A stretch of DNA of 41,065 bases from positions 1 to 41,065 of the forward strand of contig CAYPNI010000027.1 in the NCBI GenBank assembly GCA_964411925.1, given 5' to 3'. How positions within the stretch are numbered: position 1 is the first letter of the stretch; the number at the start of each line of letters is the position of its first letter. Positions 31,958-39,295 of this stretch are shown piece by piece. The notes under the pieces are model-generated. The model ran no database searches, was not told the DNA's origin, and saw only the letters and a program-made list of their open reading frames with translations. The translations under genes were made by a program, and so were the position numbers. The DNA comes from VFKU01 sp964411925. Its GTDB lineage: Bacteria > Hydrogenedentota > Hydrogenedentia > Hydrogenedentales > GCA-2746185.

Positions 31958-33616
31958 ATGTCCGAAGCAGTCAAGAAAACGGTGGACGGCGAGAAGGCCA
32001 AGAAGTTGCTGCGCATTACCAACGTGCGCATTTTGAGCCAGGTCTTCTTCTTCGGCGTGTTCGTACTGTCCGTCTGGCTTACGTTCATCACGCGGCTGGA
32101 AGGGTTCCCGGTTTCGCGCATCCTCGAATTCGACCCGCTCGTGATGCTCGCCAATATCCTGAGCACCGGCTACGTTTACCGCTACCTCGGGTGGGGTCTG
32201 TTGATCCTCGGCGTAACGTTGCTGTTCGGGCGTGTTTTCTGTAACTGGATCTGTCCGTACGGTACGCTGCACCAGTTCATCGGTTGGGTCTTCAACGTCC
32301 GGAACGGCAAGGACCGCATCGACTCGAATCGATACCGCGGGTTTTTCTATCTGAAGTACGCGATTCTGATTGTCATGTTGATCATGGCGGCTTTCGGATC
32401 GCTGCAAATCGGTCTGCTCGATCCCATCTGTCTCATGTACCGCACGTTTGCCACGACGATCGCGCCCGCGGTGGACATGGGGCTCGTGAAACTGTCCGAC
32501 GGATCGACCGCCGCCGGCTTGCACCTGGAGATCTTCGACGCGCTCAAATTCAAGCCCGGCGTCGAAGAGCGCGTGTTCCGCGGCTCGTTCTGGATCGGCC
32601 TGATGATCATGGCGCTCGTCGGCGCAAACATCGTCATCCCGCGGTTCTTCTGCCGCACGCTGTGTCCCCTCGGCGCGTTGCTCGGCGTCATCTCCCGCTT
32701 CTCCCTGTTTCGCATCAACCGCGATGTGCACAAGTGCACCGACTGCAACCTCTGCCTGACGCGCTGCGAAGGCGCGGCCGACCCGATGGGCCAGGTGCGG
32801 CTGAGCGAGTGCTTCTCGTGCATGAACTGCATCGACGACTGCCCGGAAGACGCGCTCTCGTTCACGATGTTCGGCCTGGACACGAAACAGGTCGTTACCA
32901 AGCCGGATATTTCGCGCCGCCAGGTCGTGTTCGCCGGAATCGCCGGCGTGCTCGCGTATCCGTTCATCCGCAACCATGGCATGAACACGGATCACACATT
33001 CTCCGGAGAGCTGATCCGGCCGCCTGGTTCCGTCGAGGAATCCGACTTCCTGCGCAAATGCATCAAGTGCGACCAGTGCATCAACGCGTGCCCGACGAAC
33101 GTCTTGCAGCCGGCGACGTGGGAAGAGGGCGGCATCGAGGCGCTGTGGACGCCGGTGATGAAATTCACCGTGGGCCACTGCCAGCTCAAGTGCACGTTGT
33201 GCTCGGAGGTTTGTCCGACGGGTGCGATTCGCCGGATCACGGTGGAAGAGAAACTCGGCAAGGGGACGTTCGAAGAGACCGGCCCGATCCGGCTCGGTAC
33301 GGCGTTCTTCGACAAGGGCCGGTGCCTGCCGCACGCGATGGAGATCCCGTGCGTCGTGTGCGAAGAGGTGTGCCCGACCTCGCCCAAGGCCATTCAGACC
33401 AAGGACGAGGAAGCCAAAGACGTCTACGGCAACGTGGTCGTGTTGAACAAGCCCTTCATGGTGCCCGACCTGTGCATCGGCTGCGGCATCTGCGAGACGG
33501 AGTGCCCCATCAAGGACGAACGCGCCGTGTACGTGACCGCCGTCGGCGAATCCCGCGGTCCGCACCGGCGCATGTTGCTCAAAAAACGTGACTACGCCGA
33601 GGACATGACCGCCTGA
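31958..33616 (+). CDS. Polytopic NapH-like polyferredoxin
   Basis: A 552-residue membrane iron-sulfur protein. Helices lie at about 24-46, 73-93, 133-152 and 208-230, with NapH/CcoG-type CxxxCP motifs after the second (Cys95, Cys99, CNWICP) and fourth (Cys232, Cys236, CRTLCP). A double ferredoxin follows (CTDCNLCLTRC at 260-270; CFSCMNCIDDC at 285-295). Next comes a fifth hydrophobic helix (about 323-337) preceded by SRR, then further Cys groups at 368-378, 408-419, 465-472 and 506-516, the last a standard CxxCxxCxxxCP. The layout suggests a quinol-linked electron carrier with clusters on both sides of the inner membrane, feeding electrons to or from periplasmic partners. NapH itself is about half this length; the C-terminal half resembles NapG-like ferredoxins, so this looks like a NapH-NapG-type fusion. 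Confidence 0.9.
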   Translation: MSEAVKKTVDGEKAKKLLRITNVRILSQVFFFGVFVLSVWLTFITRLEGFPVSRILEFDPLVMLANILSTGYVYRYLGWGLLILGVTLLFGRVFCNWICPYGTLHQFIGWVFNVRNGKDRIDSNRYRGFFYLKYAILIVMLIMAAFGSLQIGLLDPICLMYRTFATTIAPAVDMGLVKLSDGSTAAGLHLEIFDALKFKPGVEERVFRGSFWIGLMIMALVGANIVIPRFFCRTLCPLGALLGVISRFSLFRINRDVHKCTDCNLCLTRCEGAADPMGQVRLSECFSCMNCIDDCPEDALSFTMFGLDTKQVVTKPDISRRQVVFAGIAGVLAYPFIRNHGMNTDHTFSGELIRPPGSVEESDFLRKCIKCDQCINACPTNVLQPATWEEGGIEALWTPVMKFTVGHCQLKCTLCSEVCPTGAIRRITVEEKLGKGTFEETGPIRLGTAFFDKGRCLPHAMEIPCVVCEEVCPTSPKAIQTKDEEAKDVYGNVVVLNKPFMVPDLCIGCGICETECPIKDERAVYVTAVGESRGPHRRMLLKKRDYAEDMTA

Positions 33617-33639
33617 GCGCGGTCGAGGAGGAAACGCGC

Positions 33640-34866
33640 ATGAGTGAGTCGTCGTTTGGCCGCCGGGAACTGTTGAAGCGCGCCGCCGTTGCGGGCGCGG
33701 GGGCCGCCGCGGCCGGGGTGGGACTGCGGCCGGTGCTCGCGCAGGACGCGCCCAAGCCGACCGTGCCGATGGCCGACCTCGTCCCGCGCCGGAAGCTCGG
33801 CAAAACGGGCGACACGATTCCGATTCTGTTCATGGGCGGTTCGCAGAAGTTCGACCCGACGTACGACAAAATGCTGCATCGCGCGTTCAAGCTCGGCATC
33901 AATTACATCGACACCGCGGAGTCCTACGCGAACGGCCAGTCGCATGTGACGCTGCGCCCGTTCATCGAGCAGGTCGGCCGCAAGAACCTGTGGATCACGT
34001 CCAAGTCCGGCATGTTCAGCGGCAGCGGCGCCGCGCCGGTCAGCATGTACCGCGACGCGATCATGAAGGAATTCGACGTGCTCGGCGTCGACCAGCTCGA
34101 CGCGTATTTCTTCCACGGGTTGAAGCACGAAGAATGTCTCGAGCCGGAGTACATCGCGTTCGCGGACGAGCTCAAGAAAACCGGCAAGACCCGCTACTTC
34201 GGGTTCTCCTGCCACGACGGCAACGTCGTCGCGCTGATGAACAAGGCGGCAAAACTCGGCAGCGACGCGATCAATCTCATCATGTTCCGCTACAGCTTCA
34301 AGGACTACGGCAACACGGAGCTCAACAAGGCAATGGACGCGTGCGTCGCCGCGGGCATCGGCCTCCTCGGCATGAAGACGCAGTCCTCCGTGCCGACGGA
34401 CAACGAATTCGTCGCCAAGTTCCAGTCGCAGAATTTTACGCTCCACCAGGCGCGGCTCAAGGCCGCGTGGGCGGACGAGCGCATCAGCGGGTGTGTCTCC
34501 GGCATGACGAACATGCAAATCATGATGGAAAACGCCGACGCGGCGCGGTCCGTAACCGAGTTGACGGCGACCGAGCTCAGCCAGCTCAACCGCTATGCGG
34601 CGCAGACGGCGCACCTGAGCTGTCAGGGCTGCACGCATATCTGCGAGTCGCGCGTCGCGAGCGATCTGCGGATTGGCGACCAGCTTCGCTACCTGATGTA
34701 CGCCGAGTGCTATGACGACGCGGCGGCCGCGCGCGGGATGTACTCCAAATTGAGCCCGTCCGAGCGCGAGTTCGCATCGGTCGACCTCAGCGAAGCGACA
34801 AAAGCCTGCCCGCAGAAGATCGATATTCGCGGCCGGCTCGAACGCGCGCGGACCGTGCTCGCGTAA
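33640..34866 (+). CDS. Tat-exported aldo/keto reductase with C-terminal Cys cluster (copy 1)
   Basis: A 408-residue aldo/keto reductase. Residues 5-36 form a Tat signal (FGRRELLKRAAVAGAGAAAA then GVGLRPVLAQD). The TIM-barrel catalytic set is Asp91, Tyr96, Lys122 and His159 (INYIDTAESYANG, LWITSKSG, AYFFHGLK). The C-terminal region has C-x2-C-x3-C at 328-335 (SCQGCTHICES) plus Cys390-Pro (ACPQKIDI), the pattern of a 4Fe-4S domain found in a subgroup of reductases. Exported reductases cannot draw on cytosolic NADPH freely, so electrons may come through this cluster from the polyferredoxin encoded just upstream; this is inference. GAGGAGGAAA precedes the ATG. It ends the operon at a terminator. 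Confidence 0.92.
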   Translation: MSESSFGRRELLKRAAVAGAGAAAAGVGLRPVLAQDAPKPTVPMADLVPRRKLGKTGDTIPILFMGGSQKFDPTYDKMLHRAFKLGINYIDTAESYANGQSHVTLRPFIEQVGRKNLWITSKSGMFSGSGAAPVSMYRDAIMKEFDVLGVDQLDAYFFHGLKHEECLEPEYIAFADELKKTGKTRYFGFSCHDGNVVALMNKAAKLGSDAINLIMFRYSFKDYGNTELNKAMDACVAAGIGLLGMKTQSSVPTDNEFVAKFQSQNFTLHQARLKAAWADERISGCVSGMTNMQIMMENADAARSVTELTATELSQLNRYAAQTAHLSCQGCTHICESRVASDLRIGDQLRYLMYAECYDDAAAARGMYSKLSPSEREFASVDLSEATKACPQKIDIRGRLERARTVLA

Positions 34867-34886
34867 GTTTCGTTCGTGTTGTTCAG

Positions 34887-34922
34887 CACGGCCGGGCATT
34901 CGCCTGGCCGTGTTCGCTTTTT
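34887..34922 (+). terminator. Intrinsic terminator after aldo/keto reductase 1
   Basis: An 11-bp stem (CACGGCCGGGC at 34887-34897 with GCCTGGCCGTG at 34902-34912, one G-T pair) has an ATTC loop and is followed by TTCGCTTTTT. It closes the DUF6599-to-reductase operon. Confidence 0.85.
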
Positions 34923-34951
34923 GATGCGGGCGGATCCCGGGAGAGTGGGCG

Positions 34952-35785
34952 ATGAGCACAGTACTGGTTACGGGCGGCTCCGGCTTCATCGGNNNNNNNN
35001 NNNNNNNNNNNNNNNNNNNNNNNNNNNNNNNNNNNNNNNNNNNNNNNNNNNNNNNNNNNNNNNNNNNNNNNNNNNNNNNNNNNNNNNNNNNNGTCAAGCG
35101 GGTCGTCGTGACGTCGTCGTTCGGCGCGATCGCGTACGGTCACGCGCCGCAGTCCGCGGCCTTCACGGAGTCGGACTGGACCGATCTGAGCATGGGCGAT
35201 GTCCGGCCGTATGTGAAATCGAAGACGCTCGCCGAACGCGCCGCGTGGGACTTCGTCGCGAAAGAAGGCAACGGCCTCGAGCTCTCCGTCGTCAATCCGG
35301 TCGGCGTGTTCGGGCCGGTGCTCGGGCCGGATTTTTCACCCTCGATTCAAATCGTGCAGCGCATGATGGACGGCGTCATGCCCGGCTGTCCGAAGCTGTA
35401 TTTCGGCATCGTCGATGTGCGCGACGTTGCCGATCTGCACGTGCGCGCGATGACGCATCCCGCCGCCAGGGGCGAACGGTTCATCTCCACCTCCGGCGAT
35501 CACATGTGGATCCTCGACATCGCCAGGGTGCTGCGCGAGCGCATGGGCGCGGCGGCCCGACGCGCGCCCGCGCGTCAGCTGCCAAACTGGCTGATTCGCC
35601 TCGCGGCGCGTCGCGATCCCGCGCTGCAACAGCTCCTGCCGGAATTGGGCAAAGTGCGCAACGGCACGAACGAGAAAGCGAAACGTCTCCTCGGTTGGGC
35701 CCCCCGATCCGGCGCGGACGCCGTCGTCGCGACGGCGGAAAGCCTCGTCCAGTTCGGGCTTGTGAAGGGCAGCGCCGCGGCGTAA
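34952..35785 (+). CDS. NAD-dependent epimerase/dehydratase, dihydroflavonol-reductase-like extended SDR (interrupted by a gap)
   Basis: The gene begins MSTVLVTGGSGFIG, the Rossmann start of an extended SDR, and is then broken by 100 N. It resumes VKRVVVTSSFGAI, with catalytic Tyr and Lys in RPYVKSKTLAERAAW, followed by NPVGVFGPVLGPDFSPS, DVRDVADLHVRAM and a C-terminal part with EKAKRLLGWAPRS. This matches dihydroflavonol-4-reductase-like proteins (about 340 residues). In them about 90 residues separate the two parts, so some 270 nt are probably missing and the 100 N is too short, although the frame happens to be kept. The gene follows a terminator and precedes the second reductase copy. It may be a nucleotide-sugar or carbonyl-reducing enzyme. 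Confidence 0.85.
   Translation: MSTVLVTGGSGFIXXXXXXXXXXXXXXXXXXXXXXXXXXXXXXXXXXVKRVVVTSSFGAIAYGHAPQSAAFTESDWTDLSMGDVRPYVKSKTLAERAAWDFVAKEGNGLELSVVNPVGVFGPVLGPDFSPSIQIVQRMMDGVMPGCPKLYFGIVDVRDVADLHVRAMTHPAARGERFISTSGDHMWILDIARVLRERMGAAARRAPARQLPNWLIRLAARRDPALQQLLPELGKVRNGTNEKAKRLLGWAPRSGADAVVATAESLVQFGLVKGSAAA
34993..35092. other. Assembly gap (100 N) inside the extended SDR gene
   Basis: Exactly 100 N, after the codons for GFIG and before those for VKRVVV. Family comparison suggests the missing DNA is about 270 nt, not 100. Confidence 0.99.
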
Positions 35786-35796
35786 GTCATTGCGAG
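35786..35796 (+). repeat. Remnant of the GTCATTGCGAG extragenic repeat
   Basis: The 11-nt core of the repeat found near surE occurs here directly after the stop codon of the extended SDR gene. An 11-nt match is short, but the position, immediately behind a gene on the same strand, is the same as for the copy at 39215. Confidence 0.4.
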
Positions 35797-35872
35797 CCGT
35801 GTAGATACACTTTGCGCCGCCGGAGGAACAGAATCGCGCCGGTTTCGCGTTCTAGCCACGGGGCCATTGGGC

Positions 35873-35878
35873 TATACT
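35873..35878 (+). promoter_or_regulatory. Putative -10 element of aldo/keto reductase 2
   Basis: TATACT in GGCTATACTGGGCC lies 67 nt before the ATG at 35946. The corresponding -35 region (TTCTAG) is not consensus. Confidence 0.5.
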
Positions 35879-35945
35879 GGGCCACGTCAACTAGGGGTCA
35901 ACGCAGCATCGCGCGGCCCGCGCGCCGCGTCTGGGAGGAAGTGCG

Positions 35946-37163
35946 ATGCATCAGGATGAATTCGGGCGTCGAGACCTGTTGAAGCGGGCGGCCGTGCTGG
36001 GCGCCGGGCTGGGCTTGTCCGGCGGCGCGGCACACGCGCGCGAATCGGACCGCGCCCTGCAAATCGCGCAGGCCACCAACACCGTCCCGCGCAAACCACT
36101 CGGCTCGACCGGCGCCGACATCCCCATCGTCGTGCTCGGCTGTTCGCAGAAGTTCGACCCGACTTACGACAAGGTGCTTCACGGCGCATTCAAGGAAGGC
36201 GTCAACTACCTTGACGCCGCGCAGGCCTACGCAGGCGGCCAGTGCCACAAATCCATCGCGGCGTTCATCGAGCAAGTCGGCCGGAAGAACCTGTGGATCA
36301 CGTCCAAGGTCATGCTGAGCGGCAAGACCTGCACGCCCGATATGTATGCGACGCGGCTCGAACAATCGATCCTGCCCGATTCGAAAATCGACTCAATCGA
36401 GATGTTCTTCATGCACTCGGTGGACGAATTGCGCCAGCTCGACCCCGAGTTCATCAAGATGGGCGACGATCTCAAGAAGCGCGGGCTCATCAAGTACTTC
36501 GGGTTCTCCTGCCACCGCGGAAACGTCGTCGATCTCATGAACAAGGCCGCCGAGCTCGGCTCCGACGCGATCAACTGCATCCAGTTCCGCTACAACTTCT
36601 CGATGTACGGCGACGCGGACCTGAACAAGGCGATCGACGCATGCAAAAAGGCGGGCATCGGCCTGATCGCGATGAAGACCCAGGCCAGCGTTCCGCAGGA
36701 CAGCACAAAGGTGCAGGAGTTCCAGTCGAAACAGTTCAACCTCGCACAAGCGAAGATCAAAGCGGTGTGGGCCGACGACCGGATCGACGCGCTGTCGTCC
36801 GAGATGACCAACACGCAACAGATTCGCGAGAACACCGACGCGGCCAAAACGCTCGCGCAGCTTTCCATGCAGGACTTCCACGAGCTGAACCGCTACGCCG
36901 CGCAGACGGCCCAGTACCGCTGCAACGGGTGCAGCCACCTGTGCGAGCCGCACGCGGGCGGCATCGCGATCGCCGAGACACTGCGCTACCTGATGTACGC
37001 CGAGTGTTACGGCAAGGTCGGCCGCGCGCGCGAACTGTACCAGTCGCTCAGCGACACCGAACGCGCCTTCCATCGCGCAGACCTCTCCGCCGCGGCGAAG
37101 GCCTGCCCGCAGAAAATCGACATCGCGCGCCGCTTGGCAGACGCGAAGGTAATGCTGTCGTAA
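35946..37163 (+). CDS. Tat-exported aldo/keto reductase with C-terminal Cys cluster (copy 2)
   Basis: A 405-residue paralogue of the reductase at 33640, with the same layout: Tat signal FGRRDLLKRAAVLGAGLGLS (6-25), catalytic Asp90, Tyr95, Lys121 and His157 (VNYLDAAQAYAGG, LWITSKVM, MFFMHSVDE), and C-terminal C-x2-C-x3-C at 326-333 (RCNGCSHLCEP) with Cys387-Pro (ACPQKIDI). Long shared runs include QKFDPTYDK, FIEQVGRKNLWITSK and AINCIQFRY/AINLIMFRY. It differs in the substrate loop after the lysine, suggesting a different substrate. It has its own promoter, GGAGGAAG ribosome site and terminator, so it can be expressed apart from copy 1. Confidence 0.92.
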   Translation: MHQDEFGRRDLLKRAAVLGAGLGLSGGAAHARESDRALQIAQATNTVPRKPLGSTGADIPIVVLGCSQKFDPTYDKVLHGAFKEGVNYLDAAQAYAGGQCHKSIAAFIEQVGRKNLWITSKVMLSGKTCTPDMYATRLEQSILPDSKIDSIEMFFMHSVDELRQLDPEFIKMGDDLKKRGLIKYFGFSCHRGNVVDLMNKAAELGSDAINCIQFRYNFSMYGDADLNKAIDACKKAGIGLIAMKTQASVPQDSTKVQEFQSKQFNLAQAKIKAVWADDRIDALSSEMTNTQQIRENTDAAKTLAQLSMQDFHELNRYAAQTAQYRCNGCSHLCEPHAGGIAIAETLRYLMYAECYGKVGRARELYQSLSDTERAFHRADLSAAAKACPQKIDIARRLADAKVMLS

Positions 37164-37183
37164 GGATATCGCCCCAAGAGAGT

Positions 37184-37223
37184 GACAGGCCTAAGCGTAG
37201 ATTGCTTAGGCCTGTCGTGTTTT
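37184..37223 (+). terminator. Intrinsic terminator after aldo/keto reductase 2
   Basis: A perfect 13-bp stem (GACAGGCCTAAGC at 37184-37196 and its complement at 37204-37216) has a 7-nt loop and is followed by GTGTTTTC. It lies 20 nt after the stop codon and is the best terminator of the window. Confidence 0.88.
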
Positions 37224-37283
37224 CGGAGTGACGGTCAGGGTTCAGTCGTACTTCGCACTGCTCTGCCGTCCGCGCGTACCCGC

Positions 37284-37313
37284 TTGAGGCGCCCCGTCCG
37301 CGTTTGTTAAACT
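37284..37313 (+). promoter_or_regulatory. Putative sat-cysC promoter
   Basis: TTGAGG (37284-37289) and TAAACT (37308-37313) are 18 nt apart, 80 nt before the sat ATG. This is one of the few sites here with both hexamers near consensus. Confidence 0.55.
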
Positions 37314-37392
37314 TTCGGCCTCGCGTAAGCGATCCGTCCCGATCGAATCGGCGTTTTTCCCTGCAACCCCGTTCCTGGAAGGAGTCATCAGC

Positions 37393-38547
37393 ATGCCTAT
37401 TGAACCGCACGGCGGAGAACTCGTAAACCGCGTGCTGGCCGGTCCCGAGGTGAAGTCCGCGCAGGATCGCGCGAAGAAACTCAAACAGCTCAAGATATCG
37501 AGCTTTGCCGCGTTCGACGTGGACGCGATCGCGCGCGGCGTGCTGAGCCCCCTGCGTGGATTCATGAACGAGGAACAGACGCGCAGCGTGCTCGACAAGA
37601 TGCAGTTGCGTCCCGGTGTCGCGTGGACGATCCCGATCCTGCTGCCGGTGAGCCAGGCCGAGGCAGACGCGCTCAAGGTCGGCGAGCAGGTCGCGCTCGT
37701 GGACGACACGGGCGAAGTCGCCGCGATTCTCCATCTCTCCGAGAAATTCGGAATCGACAAGAAGGAACTCGCGGAGAAGGTGTACCGCACTACCGACGAA
37801 GCGCATCCCGGCGTCAAGCGCGTCTACGAGAGCGGTCCGGTCTATCTCGCGGGCGACATCGACGCACTCAAGGAGCGCGCGGTCGATCATCAGGAGTACA
37901 ACCTCGCGCCCGCCGCCACACGCCAGAAGTTCAAGGAAAAGGGCTGGAAGCGCATCGTCGCGTTCCAGACGCGCAACCCGATCCACCGCGCGCACGAGTA
38001 TCTGACCAAGTGCGCGCTCGAAATGTGCGATGGGTTGCTGATTCACCCGCTGATGGGCACGACGAAAAGCGACGACATCCCCGGCGACGTGCGGATGCAG
38101 TGTTACAACGCGCTCATCTCGAGTTATTATGCGAAGGATCGCACGATGTTGAGCATCATGCCCGTCAACATGCACTACGCCGGGCCGCGCGAAGCCGTCA
38201 TGCACGCGATTTACCGCCAGAACTACGGCGTGACGCACTTCATCGTCGGCCGCGACCACGCCGGCGTCGGCAATTATTACGGTACCTACGACGCGCACTA
38301 CATCTTCGACGAACTCGAGAAGGGCTCGCTCAAAATCCAGCCGCTCTTCTTCGAGAACTCGTTCTTCTGCAAGGCCTGCGGCAACATGGCCTCGATCAAG
38401 TCCTGCCCGCACGACAAGGAAAACCACGTCAACCTCAGCGGCACCAAGGTGCGCGAAATGCTCGCCGCCGGCCAGGAACCGCCGGTCGAGTTCAGCCGGA
38501 GCGAAGTCGCGCGGGTGTTGATCAAGTGGGCAATGGGCGCGAAGTAA
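37393..38547 (+). CDS. sat: Sulfate adenylyltransferase (ATP sulfurylase), Sat type
   Basis: A 384-residue enzyme forming adenosine 5'-phosphosulfate from ATP and sulfate. The catalytic motif QTRNPIHRAHE is at 192-202 and GRDHAGVG at 286-293, with MHYAGPREAVMHA between. A zinc-binding group, Cys326, Cys329, Cys338 and His340 (CKACGNMASIKSCPH), is present as in the single-chain bacterial/archaeal enzyme. This is the Sat type, not the CysD-CysN heterodimer. AAGGAG precedes the ATG at 37393. cysC follows 34 nt later, so the pair yields PAPS. No APS or PAPS reductase, sulfite reductase or sulfate transporter is adjacent, so assimilation versus sulfonation of biomolecules is open. Confidence 0.97.
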   Translation: MPIEPHGGELVNRVLAGPEVKSAQDRAKKLKQLKISSFAAFDVDAIARGVLSPLRGFMNEEQTRSVLDKMQLRPGVAWTIPILLPVSQAEADALKVGEQVALVDDTGEVAAILHLSEKFGIDKKELAEKVYRTTDEAHPGVKRVYESGPVYLAGDIDALKERAVDHQEYNLAPAATRQKFKEKGWKRIVAFQTRNPIHRAHEYLTKCALEMCDGLLIHPLMGTTKSDDIPGDVRMQCYNALISSYYAKDRTMLSIMPVNMHYAGPREAVMHAIYRQNYGVTHFIVGRDHAGVGNYYGTYDAHYIFDELEKGSLKIQPLFFENSFFCKACGNMASIKSCPHDKENHVNLSGTKVREMLAAGQEPPVEFSRSEVARVLIKWAMGAK

Positions 38548-38581
38548 ACGGACGATTCATCCGACCGGGAGGCTCCACAGC

Positions 38582-39193
38582 ATGAGCAGCGACGTCAAGA
38601 GCACGAACATCACCTGGCACCAGGGCGACATCACCCGCGAGAACCGGGAAAAACTGCACGGCCACCAGGCGGCCTGCGTCTGGTTCACCGGGCTGTCCGG
38701 ATCCGGCAAGAGCACGCTCGCGCACGAAGTCGAGAACCAGCTCTTCGAGATGGGGTGTTCGACGATCGTGCTCGACGGCGACAATATCCGGTTCGGTTTG
38801 AACAAGAACCTCGGATTCAGCCCGGACGACCGCAAGGAAAATATCCGCCGCATCGGCGAGGTGGCCAAGCTCTTCTTCGAAGCGGGCGTGATCACAATGA
38901 CGGCATTCATTTCGCCCTACAAGGAAGACCGCGACATCGCGCGAAACATCATGCCCGAGGGCCGGTTCTTCGAGGTATATGTCGAAGCGCCGCTGGATGT
39001 GTGCGAGCAGCGCGACCCGAAAGGCCTGTACAAGAAGGCCCGCGCCGGCGAGATCAAGGGCTTCACCGGCATCGATGCGCCGTACGAAGCGCCGAACAAG
39101 CCCGAGTTGGTCGTCAACACCGGCTCGTCGGATCTCAAGGCATGCGCCAAGCAGGTCATCGAGGCGTTGCGCAAAGCGAAGATCATCAAGTAG
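38582..39193 (+). CDS. cysC: Adenylyl-sulfate kinase
   Basis: A 203-residue kinase that phosphorylates APS to 3'-phosphoadenosine 5'-phosphosulfate. Walker A is GLSGSGKST (37-45), followed by VLDGDNIRFGLNKNLGFS (63-80), AFISPYKEDR with the family Ser111, and KGLYKKARAGEIKGFTGIDAPYE (147-169 in pieces). The length is typical. GGGAGG stands 10 nt before the ATG. It pairs with sat in one operon. A repeat element follows 21 nt after the stop. Confidence 0.97.
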   Translation: MSSDVKSTNITWHQGDITRENREKLHGHQAACVWFTGLSGSGKSTLAHEVENQLFEMGCSTIVLDGDNIRFGLNKNLGFSPDDRKENIRRIGEVAKLFFEAGVITMTAFISPYKEDRDIARNIMPEGRFFEVYVEAPLDVCEQRDPKGLYKKARAGEIKGFTGIDAPYEAPNKPELVVNTGSSDLKACAKQVIEALRKAKIIK

Positions 39194-39214
39194 TCGCGTG
39201 GGAGCGCCCTTCCC

Positions 39215-39251
39215 GTCATTGCGAGGAGCGGGGTTAGCGACGAAGCAGTCT
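39215..39251 (+). repeat. Solitary copy of the GTCATTGCGAG extragenic repeat
   Basis: About 37 nt beginning GTCATTGCGAG and including GCGACGAAGCA match the first part of the 84-bp repeat units at 40060-40265 with a few differences. It lies between cysC and surE, 21 nt after the cysC stop. Such elements are widespread in uncultured bacterial genomes. Confidence 0.75.
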
Positions 39252-39295
39252 TACCCACGGAAACGCCTGCGTTCGGCGCCCGAAATAATCCTCCC

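Noticed and set aside
37164..37392. Possible SAM or other sulfur-related riboswitch before sat
   Set aside because: The stretch contains a terminator for the previous gene and a promoter; no riboswitch core can be recognised.
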